A stretch of 11,088 bases of DNA. Source: Candidatus Cloacimonadota bacterium (GTDB taxonomy: Bacteria; Cloacimonadota; Cloacimonadia; Cloacimonadales; TCS61). The notes under the pieces are model-generated. The model saw nothing but the letters and a program-made list of their open reading frames with translations, was not told where the DNA came from and searched no databases. Shown here piece after piece: positions 1-5,679 of the stretch (within the stretch, counting starts at the first letter, position 1; each line of letters begins with the position of its first letter). A program made the position numbers and the translations under genes. Location: NCBI GenBank assembly GCA_030667725.1, contig DAOUVH010000013.1, positions 1 through 11,088 on the forward strand, written 5' to 3'.

Positions 1-339
1 AACTTTATCATTTGATTCCAAGTCACAGAAAAAGATCAGATTATTAAATTTATAGAAATTATCCATGTTATCAATAGGGGCTCTTTTTACGACGAACACT
101 TTCTCATTTTCTGTCGTAAAACGTACTCTTTCCAGCGTTTTCAATAAATGACCTTTTGCATATTTCCATACATTATCATCGGCAAAAACATATACTGTTT
201 GTTTATGTCCCCAGGACATCGATTTATGAGGATCTACTCTCTTGCTTTTAGTTTTATGGATATTATCTTTTGGAGAACAGCCCAGAATGAGAAGTAGAAT
301 AATTCCCAAGACTACAATTTTTTTGTTCATGATTCTCAT
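1..339 (-). CDS. Lipoprotein, DUF4837-like, N-terminal part (3' end outside window)
   Basis: This open frame runs off the left edge; 113 codons are visible without a stop. The N-terminus is a lipoprotein signal: basic residues, a hydrophobic stretch (about residues 8-19) and a lipobox ILGC with Cys21, so export and lipid anchoring are expected. The mature part has WGHKQTVYVFADDNVWK followed by a Leu-rich helix, then EKVFVVKRAP and a FNNLIFF strand. This layout resembles DUF4837 lipoproteins of Bacteroidetes and relatives, a family of unknown function; that assignment is from memory of the pattern. I chose the ATG at 339, which overlaps the pgsA stop as TAATG and has AAGG six bases upstream. 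A second in-frame ATG at 330 lacks a well-placed Shine-Dalgarno. It is the last visible gene of the dut-to-pgsA run and is probably translationally coupled to pgsA. Confidence 0.7.
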   Translation of the reverse strand, partial: MRIMNKKIVVLGIILLLILGCSPKDNIHKTKSKRVDPHKSMSWGHKQTVYVFADDNVWKYAKGHLLKTLERVRFTTENEKVFVVKRAPIDNMDNFYKFNNLIFFCDLESNDKV

Positions 340-908
340 TATTTGCCTTTTCGCTCTTTTGGAGAGAGATAAGTTATTCCGGAAAGTATAGTTATAACAG
401 CAACAATCCAGAAAAATATATTGAACCAAAACTGAAACTTGGAGTGATGTGTTGGTATGAATGGATATAGCAGAGAATAATAAACCAAAGCCGAAATGAT
501 TCCTGTCAACTGGAAGGTTGTTTTTACTTTTCCCCAGACATTTGCCGGAATATAGATTTTCTTAGTTGTATAATAATGTCTTAATAATGTTATCATTACT
601 TCTCTGAAAACAATAACATAGAATACATAAATGCTCATCATTTTCATGGGTTCGGAAACTAAAGCATATAATGCCAATAAAGTTAGCAATTTATCGGCAA
701 GTGGATCCATAATCTTTCCAAAATTTGTAACAACACCAAACCTGCGAGCAAGTAGACCGTCAAAAATATCGGTGATACTGGCAATGATAAAGATAAATGT
801 AGCCAGTAGATAATTGTAAGGAGCTTGTGAATAATATACAAACCAGAAGAAAATCGGAACCAGCAATACTCTAATAAGGGTTAATGAATTTGGTATATAT
901 TTTTTCAT
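339..908 (-). CDS. pgsA: CDP-diacylglycerol--glycerol-3-phosphate 3-phosphatidyltransferase
   Basis: This integral membrane enzyme makes phosphatidylglycerol phosphate from CDP-diacylglycerol and glycerol-3-phosphate, the committed step to phosphatidylglycerol and cardiolipin. The 189-residue length is usual for PgsA. The full CDP-alcohol phosphotransferase motif is present with all key residues: Asp47, Asp50, Gly51, Ala54, Arg55, Gly64, Asp68 and Asp72. The N-terminus IPNSLTLIRVLLVP is the typical PgsA opening, with several hydrophobic segments after it. The ATG overlaps the stop of the FtsX-like gene by four bases (ATGA), so coupling is likely. AGGA lies about 11 bases upstream, a rather long spacer. 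Another CDP-alcohol transferase such as PssA or cardiolipin synthase is less likely given length and N-terminus. Placement directly after the ftsEX-like pair is an observation; a functional link is only inferred. Confidence 0.93.
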   Translation of the reverse strand: MKKYIPNSLTLIRVLLVPIFFWFVYYSQAPYNYLLATFIFIIASITDIFDGLLARRFGVVTNFGKIMDPLADKLLTLLALYALVSEPMKMMSIYVFYVIVFREVMITLLRHYYTTKKIYIPANVWGKVKTTFQLTGIISALVYYSLLYPFIPTHHSKFQFWFNIFFWIVAVITILSGITYLSPKERKGK

Positions 909-1687
909 TTCAAGTTTTTTCCTACGGCTATTCCTGCAAATAATGAACTGATAACCAGCGTTAATAACTCTATGCCAAAGAAACGATAATCTATTTCAAA
1001 GTGAAGCAATTGAAAATACATCAATGTATAATAGATAGCTACATTGAGAATAAGCGGAATGAAACAGATATATAGTGAATTAACAAAAAACTGCTTTCTT
1101 CGTTTTCCAATATAGCCACCTGAAGAGTGATATATTTTCCAGAAGACATTACTTTTCATTTCAAAATGAATTCGCAGGAAAATAGAAATGAATAACATCA
1201 GAATTATAAATAAACCAAAGCCCGCATAATAACCTTTTGTAAGAAGTTCTATCTTATTTTGGTTCCCTTGCCACTGAGTTTCATCAAAATAATAGATAAC
1301 TGAAGGAGAATATTCTAACAGAATTCTTTCCAATTCTTGTTTTTGTTCAATTTGGAATTTTTCTCCTACAAAGGTTATCTGCATTGCTGTAGGGAGCAGA
1401 TATGATCTTAGTATTTCATTGCTGCCTTCAAGATCATAATTCTCTATTAACCTCTCAGCAATTACGGAATCTTGAATTATTGCAACATTTTTGATATAGT
1501 CATTCTTCTCGATCTTTGATCTAAGTTGCTCAAGTGAGTTTTCCTGCATAGAAAGAAGCATCATCGGGGAAGTTGAAATATTATCTTCAAAAATATATTT
1601 TTGAAATTCAAATCCCAAATGAAGTAGATTCCATCCGATGAGAATTATGAAAATAGCTATAGCCTGAAAGAATATTCCCTTTTTCAC
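905..1687 (-). CDS. ftsX: FtsX-like cell-division ABC transporter permease
   Basis: The 260-residue protein has FtsX topology. One N-terminal membrane helix (about residues 5-22) is followed by an external domain of about 130 residues, then a helix at about 151-172 (GFGLFIILMLFISIF), a short basic cytoplasmic loop, and two more helices near 205-226 and 238-256. FtsX proteins pair with the ATPase FtsE and in many bacteria switch on septal peptidoglycan hydrolases through the external domain. Sequence similarity is moderate, so the call rests on four-helix topology, size and the adjacent FtsE-like gene. The start is GTG, overlapping the upstream stop as GTGA, with a GGTG-type Shine-Dalgarno five bases before it; this tight coupling fits production of a complex. 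The 3' end overlaps pgsA by four bases. It could instead be a diverged member of the wider MacB/FtsX permease group. Confidence 0.75.
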   Translation of the reverse strand: MKKGIFFQAIAIFIILIGWNLLHLGFEFQKYIFEDNISTSPMMLLSMQENSLEQLRSKIEKNDYIKNVAIIQDSVIAERLIENYDLEGSNEILRSYLLPTAMQITFVGEKFQIEQKQELERILLEYSPSVIYYFDETQWQGNQNKIELLTKGYYAGFGLFIILMLFISIFLRIHFEMKSNVFWKIYHSSGGYIGKRRKQFFVNSLYICFIPLILNVAIYYTLMYFQLLHFEIDYRFFGIELLTLVISSLFAGIAVGKNLK

Positions 1688-2301
1688 AATTTCACCACTT
1701 TGCTATCCTGAATTCTATAATAACTGTCAAAATTATCCAGTTTTCGTTTGGATGTAGTTATCAATGATGCGCCACTATTTAGGGCAAAATTGCAAATCTC
1801 TAAAGCTACGGTTATATTTTTATCATCGAAGTAGTTTTCAAGATCATCAATAAGAATGATCTGTGGAAGTTGGATTATAGCACGTATCAATTCAATGAAT
1901 TTTTTTGATGAAGATGAAAGTGTTTTAACCTTATTACCGATCTTATCTCCAAGCTGGGAGATCGTGCATAATTCCAAGATCTTCTGCTTTTGTCTGGTAG
2001 TTATTTTTGGCAGAGGAATAATGATATTCTTCCAAACAGTTTCATTAATAAGAAGGTGTGATGTGTTATCTAAAAGGATTGTTTTTTTCTTTTTTTTATA
2101 GAATAATAGCGGCTTGTCTTTAATCAGGATTTGACCGCCATAATCGTGATGATCTCCATGTATAGATCTTAACAAAAGTGATCTTCCCGTATCATTATTC
2201 CCAAATATATTCACTCTCACGCCGCTTCCGATAAGCATCTCGTTTATCAGCATAAATTTCTTATTTTCTCTAGATAAAGAAAATCCTTCTATTTTAAGCA
2301 T
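1684..2301 (-). CDS. ftsE: FtsE-like ABC ATPase with degenerate catalytic motifs
   Basis: The 205-residue protein keeps the order of ABC ATPase landmarks but not their catalytic residues. Walker A reads GNNDTGRS (34-41), with Arg40 where Lys is expected. The Q-loop region (LLDNTSHLL, near 76-84) has no Gln. The signature LSGGQ is LSSSS (128-132). Walker B, IILIDD (148-153), keeps Asp152 but has Asp153 in place of the catalytic Glu. The D-loop Asp159 remains. The H-loop position reads TTSKR, with Ser184 instead of His. The gene is coupled to the FtsX-like gene by GTGA, which supports FtsE rather than another transporter ATPase. I chose the ATG at 2301, which has GGAG seven bases upstream and overlaps the upstream stop by eight bases; the ATG at 2316 gives extra N-terminal residues not expected in FtsE. 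An A8-G-A7 run on the sense strand encodes five lysines. ATP binding or hydrolysis may be weak or absent. Confidence 0.72.
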   Translation of the reverse strand: MLKIEGFSLSRENKKFMLINEMLIGSGVRVNIFGNNDTGRSLLLRSIHGDHHDYGGQILIKDKPLLFYKKKKKTILLDNTSHLLINETVWKNIIIPLPKITTRQKQKILELCTISQLGDKIGNKVKTLSSSSKKFIELIRAIIQLPQIILIDDLENYFDDKNITVALEICNFALNSGASLITTSKRKLDNFDSYYRIQDSKVVKL

Positions 2302-2905
2302 GAACAAGCTCCACAATAATCTTCTTTTTATTCTTTTCTGAATCTAGAACAAATTTTTTCACTGCTATCAGGTCAACCTTTTTTGCAAAATTATCAAGAT
2401 CTGCCCATCTGCTCTGTGGGTAAAGAATAAAAGACATGCCATCTTTCTTCAAATTTCGTTTTACACATTCCAAAATATCCATCATATTACAAGTAATTTC
2501 ATGTCGGGAAATTGCACGCTCCTCTATTGGACTGATCTTGCCCTGATCTTTTGGATAATAAGGCGGATTAGAAACAATTAGATCGTATTTCAATGAAGAT
2601 ATGAAATCCCGGAGATCGGCTTCTGTAAAGCGTGGAGATGTCTGAGATAGTTTAGCATTATCTTGGCTAAGTTTAGCAAGACGTTTCTGTATTTCAATTC
2701 CCAGTATCACCCACTCAGGATGATAATAAGACAACATAATTGAAATGAGACCGTTCCCACTACCTAATTCAAGCAGGTTTATATTCTCATGTAACATCTG
2801 ATCTGAAATAGTTTTTACAAGAAAAGCTGAATCGGAAGTTATTGAATGTCCATTATTTGTTTGGTAAATGGTTTTACCAAATGGTAGTTGTACTGGAACA
2901 AGCAT
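2294..2905 (-). CDS. TrmN6-like tRNA1(Val) adenine-N6-methyltransferase family protein
   Basis: This is a Rossmann-fold SAM-dependent methyltransferase of 203 residues. Motif I is LLELGSGNG (44-52), an acidic residue after the second strand is Glu71 (GIEIQ), and the catalytic motif for amino-group methylation is NPPYY (113-117). The N-terminal HSITSDSAFLV stretch and the short C-terminal part match the COG4123 group, whose E. coli member TrmN (YfiC) methylates N6 of A37 in tRNA1(Val). NPPY enzymes also include rRNA, DNA and protein-glutamine methylases, so the exact substrate is inferred. AAGAG lies five bases before the ATG. Twelve bases separate it from dut and eight bases overlap the FtsE-like gene, so it sits inside the dut-to-pgsA run. 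Confidence 0.8.
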   Translation of the reverse strand: MLVPVQLPFGKTIYQTNNGHSITSDSAFLVKTISDQMLHENINLLELGSGNGLISIMLSYYHPEWVILGIEIQKRLAKLSQDNAKLSQTSPRFTEADLRDFISSLKYDLIVSNPPYYPKDQGKISPIEERAISRHEITCNMMDILECVKRNLKKDGMSFILYPQSRWADLDNFAKKVDLIAVKKFVLDSEKNKKKIIVELVHA

Positions 2906-2917
2906 AATATCTCTTAT

Positions 2918-3355
2918 CTAATGTTCTGTGTGTCCAAATCCACCACTTCCGCGTTCTGTATCATCAAGTTGATCAGTAATAACAAAATCAATAGATTCAT
3001 AACGTGAAACTACCATTTGTGCAATTCGAGTATAAGGCACAACAACGAAATCATCTTTCCCAAAGTTAAATAGGATGATCTTGATCTCTCCACGATAATC
3101 AGCATCAATCGTTCCTGGTGAATTAAGAACACCAATTTGATGTTTGATCGCAAGTCCGCTCCGGGGTCGTATTTGTGCTTCATAATGTGTTGGTAAAGAT
3201 ATGGCAATCCCGGTTGGGATAAGTACAACTTCTCCAGATCGTACAACTATCTCTTCTTCATTGCAGGAATAAAGATCATAACCGGCAGCATGTTCAGTCA
3301 TGCGCTTTGGAAGTTTTGCGTGTTTATTTATTTTTTGTATTTCTACTTTTAACAT
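2918..3355 (-). CDS. dut: Deoxyuridine 5'-triphosphate nucleotidohydrolase (dUTPase)
   Basis: The enzyme cleaves dUTP to dUMP and pyrophosphate, keeping uracil out of DNA and feeding dTMP synthesis. All five trimeric-dUTPase motifs are in order: AGYDLYS (24-30), RPRSGLA (63-69), GTIDADYRGE (81-90, with the expected catalytic Asp84), RIAQM (110-114) and the C-terminal arm RGSGGFGHTE (135-144) with Phe140, which stacks on uracil in known structures. His142 replaces the more usual Ser in that arm. At 145 residues it is close to the family norm. The ATG at 3355 is preferred because MLKVEI is the expected opening and AAGG lies nine bases upstream; a longer frame would need a TTG at 3373. The gene starts only 22 bases after a strong hairpin, so expression may depend on readthrough from ispA. 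Confidence 0.96.
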   Translation of the reverse strand: MLKVEIQKINKHAKLPKRMTEHAAGYDLYSCNEEEIVVRSGEVVLIPTGIAISLPTHYEAQIRPRSGLAIKHQIGVLNSPGTIDADYRGEIKIILFNFGKDDFVVVPYTRIAQMVVSRYESIDFVITDQLDDTERGSGGFGHTEH

Positions 3356-3376
3356 TGTAACCAACCTTAACAATGA

Positions 3377-3401
3377 AACAGGGCTTCGACGAAGCCCTGT
3401 T
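3377..3401 (-). terminator. Strong hairpin after ispA, terminator-like
   Basis: A perfect 11-bp inverted repeat (AACAGGGCTTC, spacer GAC, then its complement) lies between the ispA stop and dut. Read in the direction of ispA the stem is followed only by TTTCATTG, a short T run, so termination may be partial. It could instead act as an attenuator, a processing site or an mRNA-stabilising element ahead of dut. Confidence 0.6.
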
Positions 3402-3421
3402 AATTAAATCTTATTATTAAA

Positions 3422-4318
3422 TTAAAATTTCCGTGTATGAATAAAATCACAGAGCATTAAGAGTAATTCAGCTTTTTCACCGTATGGTTCTAAAAGAGCT
3501 TTTGCCTCATTCACCATTGTTTCAGCCATTTGCCGGGATTTTTCTAATCCATAGACAGCGGGGAAAGTAGCTTTTTTTGCTTTTGAGTCTTTACCAACTG
3601 TTTTCCCAAGTGATTCCATCGAACCTTCAATATCAAGGATATCATCTACTATCTGAAAGGCCAGTCCGATTTTTTGACCAAAAGATTCCATACGTTTTTG
3701 ATCTTCTTCCTGAATTTCTGCAAGCATACAACCAAAACGAATTGGCAAGTTGATTAATCTAGCAGTTTTATTGTAGTGAATATATTCGAGTGTTTCTTTT
3801 GAAATCTTTTTACCTTCACTTTGAATATCTACCATCTGTCCTGCAATCAGACCAGCGTGTCCAGCTTCAATAGAAAGTTCTCGAATAAAATCTAGTCTGA
3901 GTTTTTCATCAACTTCACCTGCATTTGCAATTGCCTGAAAAGCATAAATCAAGAGTGCATCTCCAGCCAACAGGGCAATGTCGGATCCAAAAAGGACATG
4001 ACATGCTTTTTTACCGCGCCTGAATTCATCATTATCGATTTCTGGCAGATCATCGTGGATCAATGTGTATGTGTGTAACATTTCGATAGCACCTGCAATA
4101 ATCAGTGATTTTTCAATGTCATCTCTGAAAAGCTTGTAAGTATTTATCAGTAGATAAGGTCGTAATCTTTTTCCACCAGCAAATAAAGTATGCCGGATCG
4201 CTTTATGTATTTGTTTTGGATATTCATCTTTTCTTGGCAGGAATCTATCTATTGCAATGTTAACTAATTCGCGTTTTTCTTTCAGGTCTTTTTTTAAGAC
4301 CATATTTTTTGTACTCAT
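3422..4318 (-). CDS. ispA: Farnesyl diphosphate synthase (polyprenyl synthetase family)
   Basis: The enzyme condenses isopentenyl diphosphate with allylic diphosphates to give farnesyl diphosphate, precursor of undecaprenyl phosphate and quinone side chains. It has 298 residues. The diagnostic motifs are GGKRLRP (48-54), a first Asp-rich motif DDLPEID (89-95) with the two-residue insertion typical of bacterial FPP synthases, GQMVD (160-164), Lys184-Thr185, and a second Asp-rich motif DDILD (225-229). Tyr84, five residues before the first motif, matches E. coli IspA and favours a C15 product over geranylgeranyl diphosphate. The ATG overlaps the xseB stop as ATGA and has GAGG four bases upstream, indicating an xseB-ispA unit, a pairing common in bacteria. 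Chain length is inferred from Tyr84 and the insertion only. Confidence 0.93.
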   Translation of the reverse strand: MSTKNMVLKKDLKEKRELVNIAIDRFLPRKDEYPKQIHKAIRHTLFAGGKRLRPYLLINTYKLFRDDIEKSLIIAGAIEMLHTYTLIHDDLPEIDNDEFRRGKKACHVLFGSDIALLAGDALLIYAFQAIANAGEVDEKLRLDFIRELSIEAGHAGLIAGQMVDIQSEGKKISKETLEYIHYNKTARLINLPIRFGCMLAEIQEEDQKRMESFGQKIGLAFQIVDDILDIEGSMESLGKTVGKDSKAKKATFPAVYGLEKSRQMAETMVNEAKALLEPYGEKAELLLMLCDFIHTRKF

Positions 4319-4536
4319 CTTTCCTCGTTGATGCCATCAGATTTATGTATTTTATTTGTTAAAACTTCAATTTTGTTCTCAATTCTCTCAAGTTTTTTAT
4401 TGCAAAAATCAGCCAGCTCCGAACCTTCTTCAAAAAGATCAACGATCTTATCCAACTCATCCACACCTTCTTCTAGTGCATGAACGATTTCTTCCAATCT
4501 TATTAATGCGGATTCAAATTTTATTTTACCTTTCAT
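4315..4536 (-). CDS. xseB: Exodeoxyribonuclease VII small subunit
   Basis: This small helical protein partners XseA in exonuclease VII, which degrades single-stranded DNA into oligonucleotides. The 73-residue sequence follows the family pattern closely: FESALIRLEEIVHALEEG, then a second helix with LFEEGSELADFCNKKLERIENKIEVL. Length and the two-helix layout are normal for XseB. No xseA is visible in this window. It overlaps ispA by four bases and lies 26 bases after the M23 peptidase gene. There is no clear Shine-Dalgarno before the ATG (the upstream bases are AT-rich), so translation may rely on the AT-rich leader or on coupling. Confidence 0.93.
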   Translation of the reverse strand: MKGKIKFESALIRLEEIVHALEEGVDELDKIVDLFEEGSELADFCNKKLERIENKIEVLTNKIHKSDGINEER

Positions 4537-4562
4537 ATATAATAGTTAAGTGCAATTCTGGA

Positions 4563-5501
4563 TTATTTTTTTGTGATAATAATGTCGTCTTCAAGTTTAT
4601 TTAAATACTCATAAGGATTTCTATATTTGTTATATCTCAATACTTCAAAGTGTAGATGACTTCCGGTTGAACGTCCTGAATTCCCCATTTCCCCAATTAT
4701 CTGTCCTCTTTTAACTTCTTCACCCTTTTTTACGTATATTTTATGGAGATGAGCAAAGTTTGTCTGATATCCAAATTTGTGAGAAATTCCGATGAATTTT
4801 CCAAAGTACTTCTGTTGACCTGTGGATGACACCTTACCGTCAGCTACAGCGTATATTGGCGTTCCAACTATATTACCAATATCTAAACCATTATGAAAGC
4901 TTCTATTACCGGTAATGGGATGTGTTCTCCATCCATAGGGATCAGAAATTCTTCCGTAGGCAGGATATATTGAGGGTGTATTTAAATATAATTCCTCTTT
5001 TAGTTGAACTAGGTCTTTCAACTCTTCGTGGGTGTCAAAATCAAATTCGATTTTTCCTTTAAGCTGAATAATTTTATTCAATGTAAGAGAGTAATCCTCA
5101 CTCAAATTGATATCTGAGGATATAAAGGTAGTATCTATTATGGGTAATCCACCTACACCCATTTCACGAATTTCTTTATTGATGGCTTTAAAATTCTTAT
5201 CAGAGCGAACCTTATCTTCCCAGTTTTCCATCAAATTTAGTTTTGTCATAATTGAATCAATTTCAGAAGAAAGAACTACAAGCTTATCTTTAAGAATAAT
5301 ATTTTCTTTAGATATCTCTTTTGCCTGAGCTATCTGGGATTGATTAAGGACTATGAAGAATATTGATCCGGCAAAAAAAAGCAAAAACATTACAGACAGT
5401 GAACATAAGAATATCCCAAATTTTTTGGACAGACTTAGATTAATAAGTCTAGAGGACTCAGTCGTCGATAATGTTAAATGCCATCTCTTTGATACTGCCA
5501 T
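4563..5501 (-). CDS. Membrane-anchored coiled-coil M23 (LytM-type) peptidoglycan endopeptidase
   Basis: The protein of 312 residues starts with a short cytoplasmic tail (SKRWHLTLSTTESSR), one membrane helix (about 25-53), then a predicted coiled coil (about 54-105) and a C-terminal M23 domain (about 183-290). The zinc and catalytic residues appear intact: HNGLD gives His203 and Asp207, FAHL gives His251, and HLHFE gives His282 and His284. It should therefore be an active zinc metallopeptidase cutting peptide cross-links in the periplasm, unlike EnvC or NlpD, which are degenerate activators. The N-terminal tail plus helix resembles M23 enzymes that often accompany bactofilins, though no bactofilin is seen here. 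The ATG at 5501 has GGGG four bases upstream; a longer frame needs a TTG at 5552. It is the first gene of the minus-strand run containing ftsEX, so a link to FtsX is possible but inferred. Confidence 0.9.
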   Translation of the reverse strand: MAVSKRWHLTLSTTESSRLINLSLSKKFGIFLCSLSVMFLLFFAGSIFFIVLNQSQIAQAKEISKENIILKDKLVVLSSEIDSIMTKLNLMENWEDKVRSDKNFKAINKEIREMGVGGLPIIDTTFISSDINLSEDYSLTLNKIIQLKGKIEFDFDTHEELKDLVQLKEELYLNTPSIYPAYGRISDPYGWRTHPITGNRSFHNGLDIGNIVGTPIYAVADGKVSSTGQQKYFGKFIGISHKFGYQTNFAHLHKIYVKKGEEVKRGQIIGEMGNSGRSTGSHLHFEVLRYNKYRNPYEYLNKLEDDIIITKK

Positions 5502-5679
5502 ATTTCCCCATATATTTTTTTTCAACACAAAAAAATGCGAATAAAATGTCAAGTTAATTCCGCTTCATAGTTACTTTTAAGTCATATATTATAAGCATTT
5601 CTTATAATAAAATCCTTGACCAAATTCATTAGCTTATTCTAAAAAATTCTTTAATGAAAGTAAATAATTGGGAGATATC
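5502..5679. promoter_or_regulatory. Divergent intergenic region upstream of the M23 gene and ptb
   Basis: This AT-rich gap separates two divergent genes and must hold promoters for both. On the plus strand TTGACC (5616-5621) followed after 16 bases by TCTAAA (5638-5643) is a possible promoter for ptb. On the minus strand a perfect TTGACA lies at 5547-5552 but has no good -10 at proper spacing. TATAAT occurs on both strands inside the inverted repeat at 5587-5609. The region is promoter-bearing by position; individual hexamers are weak evidence. Confidence 0.45.
5587..5609. repeat. Perfect 9-bp inverted repeat, operator candidate
   Basis: TATTATAAG is followed after CATTT by its exact complement CTTATAATA. 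It lies in the middle of the divergent promoter region and contains TATAAT on both strands. The AT-rich half-site is loosely similar to Fur/PerR-type boxes, but the 5-base spacer differs from those. A dimeric regulator could bind here. In a region this AT-rich, chance is a real alternative. Confidence 0.4.

Noticed and set aside
1684..2301. The FtsE-like gene as a pseudogene
   Set aside because: The frame is uninterrupted, starts and stops are overlapped with neighbours, and the fold layout is kept; catalytic loss without frame decay fits a pseudoenzyme better.
3356..3373. Longer dut frame from a TTG at 3373
   Set aside because: The extension MLRLVT is not expected in dUTPases, and its AAGG is the Shine-Dalgarno for the ATG at 3355.
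5502..5552. N-terminal extension of the M23 gene to a TTG at 5552
   Set aside because: The ATG at 5501 has GGGG at good spacing and gives the usual short cytoplasmic tail before the membrane helix; the extension has no ribosome-binding site.
5541..5552. Perfect TTGACA on the minus strand as a sigma-70 promoter for the M23 gene
   Set aside because: No acceptable -10 at 16-18 bases (TTGTGT, TGTGTT, GTGTTG), so I mention it only as part of the regulatory region.
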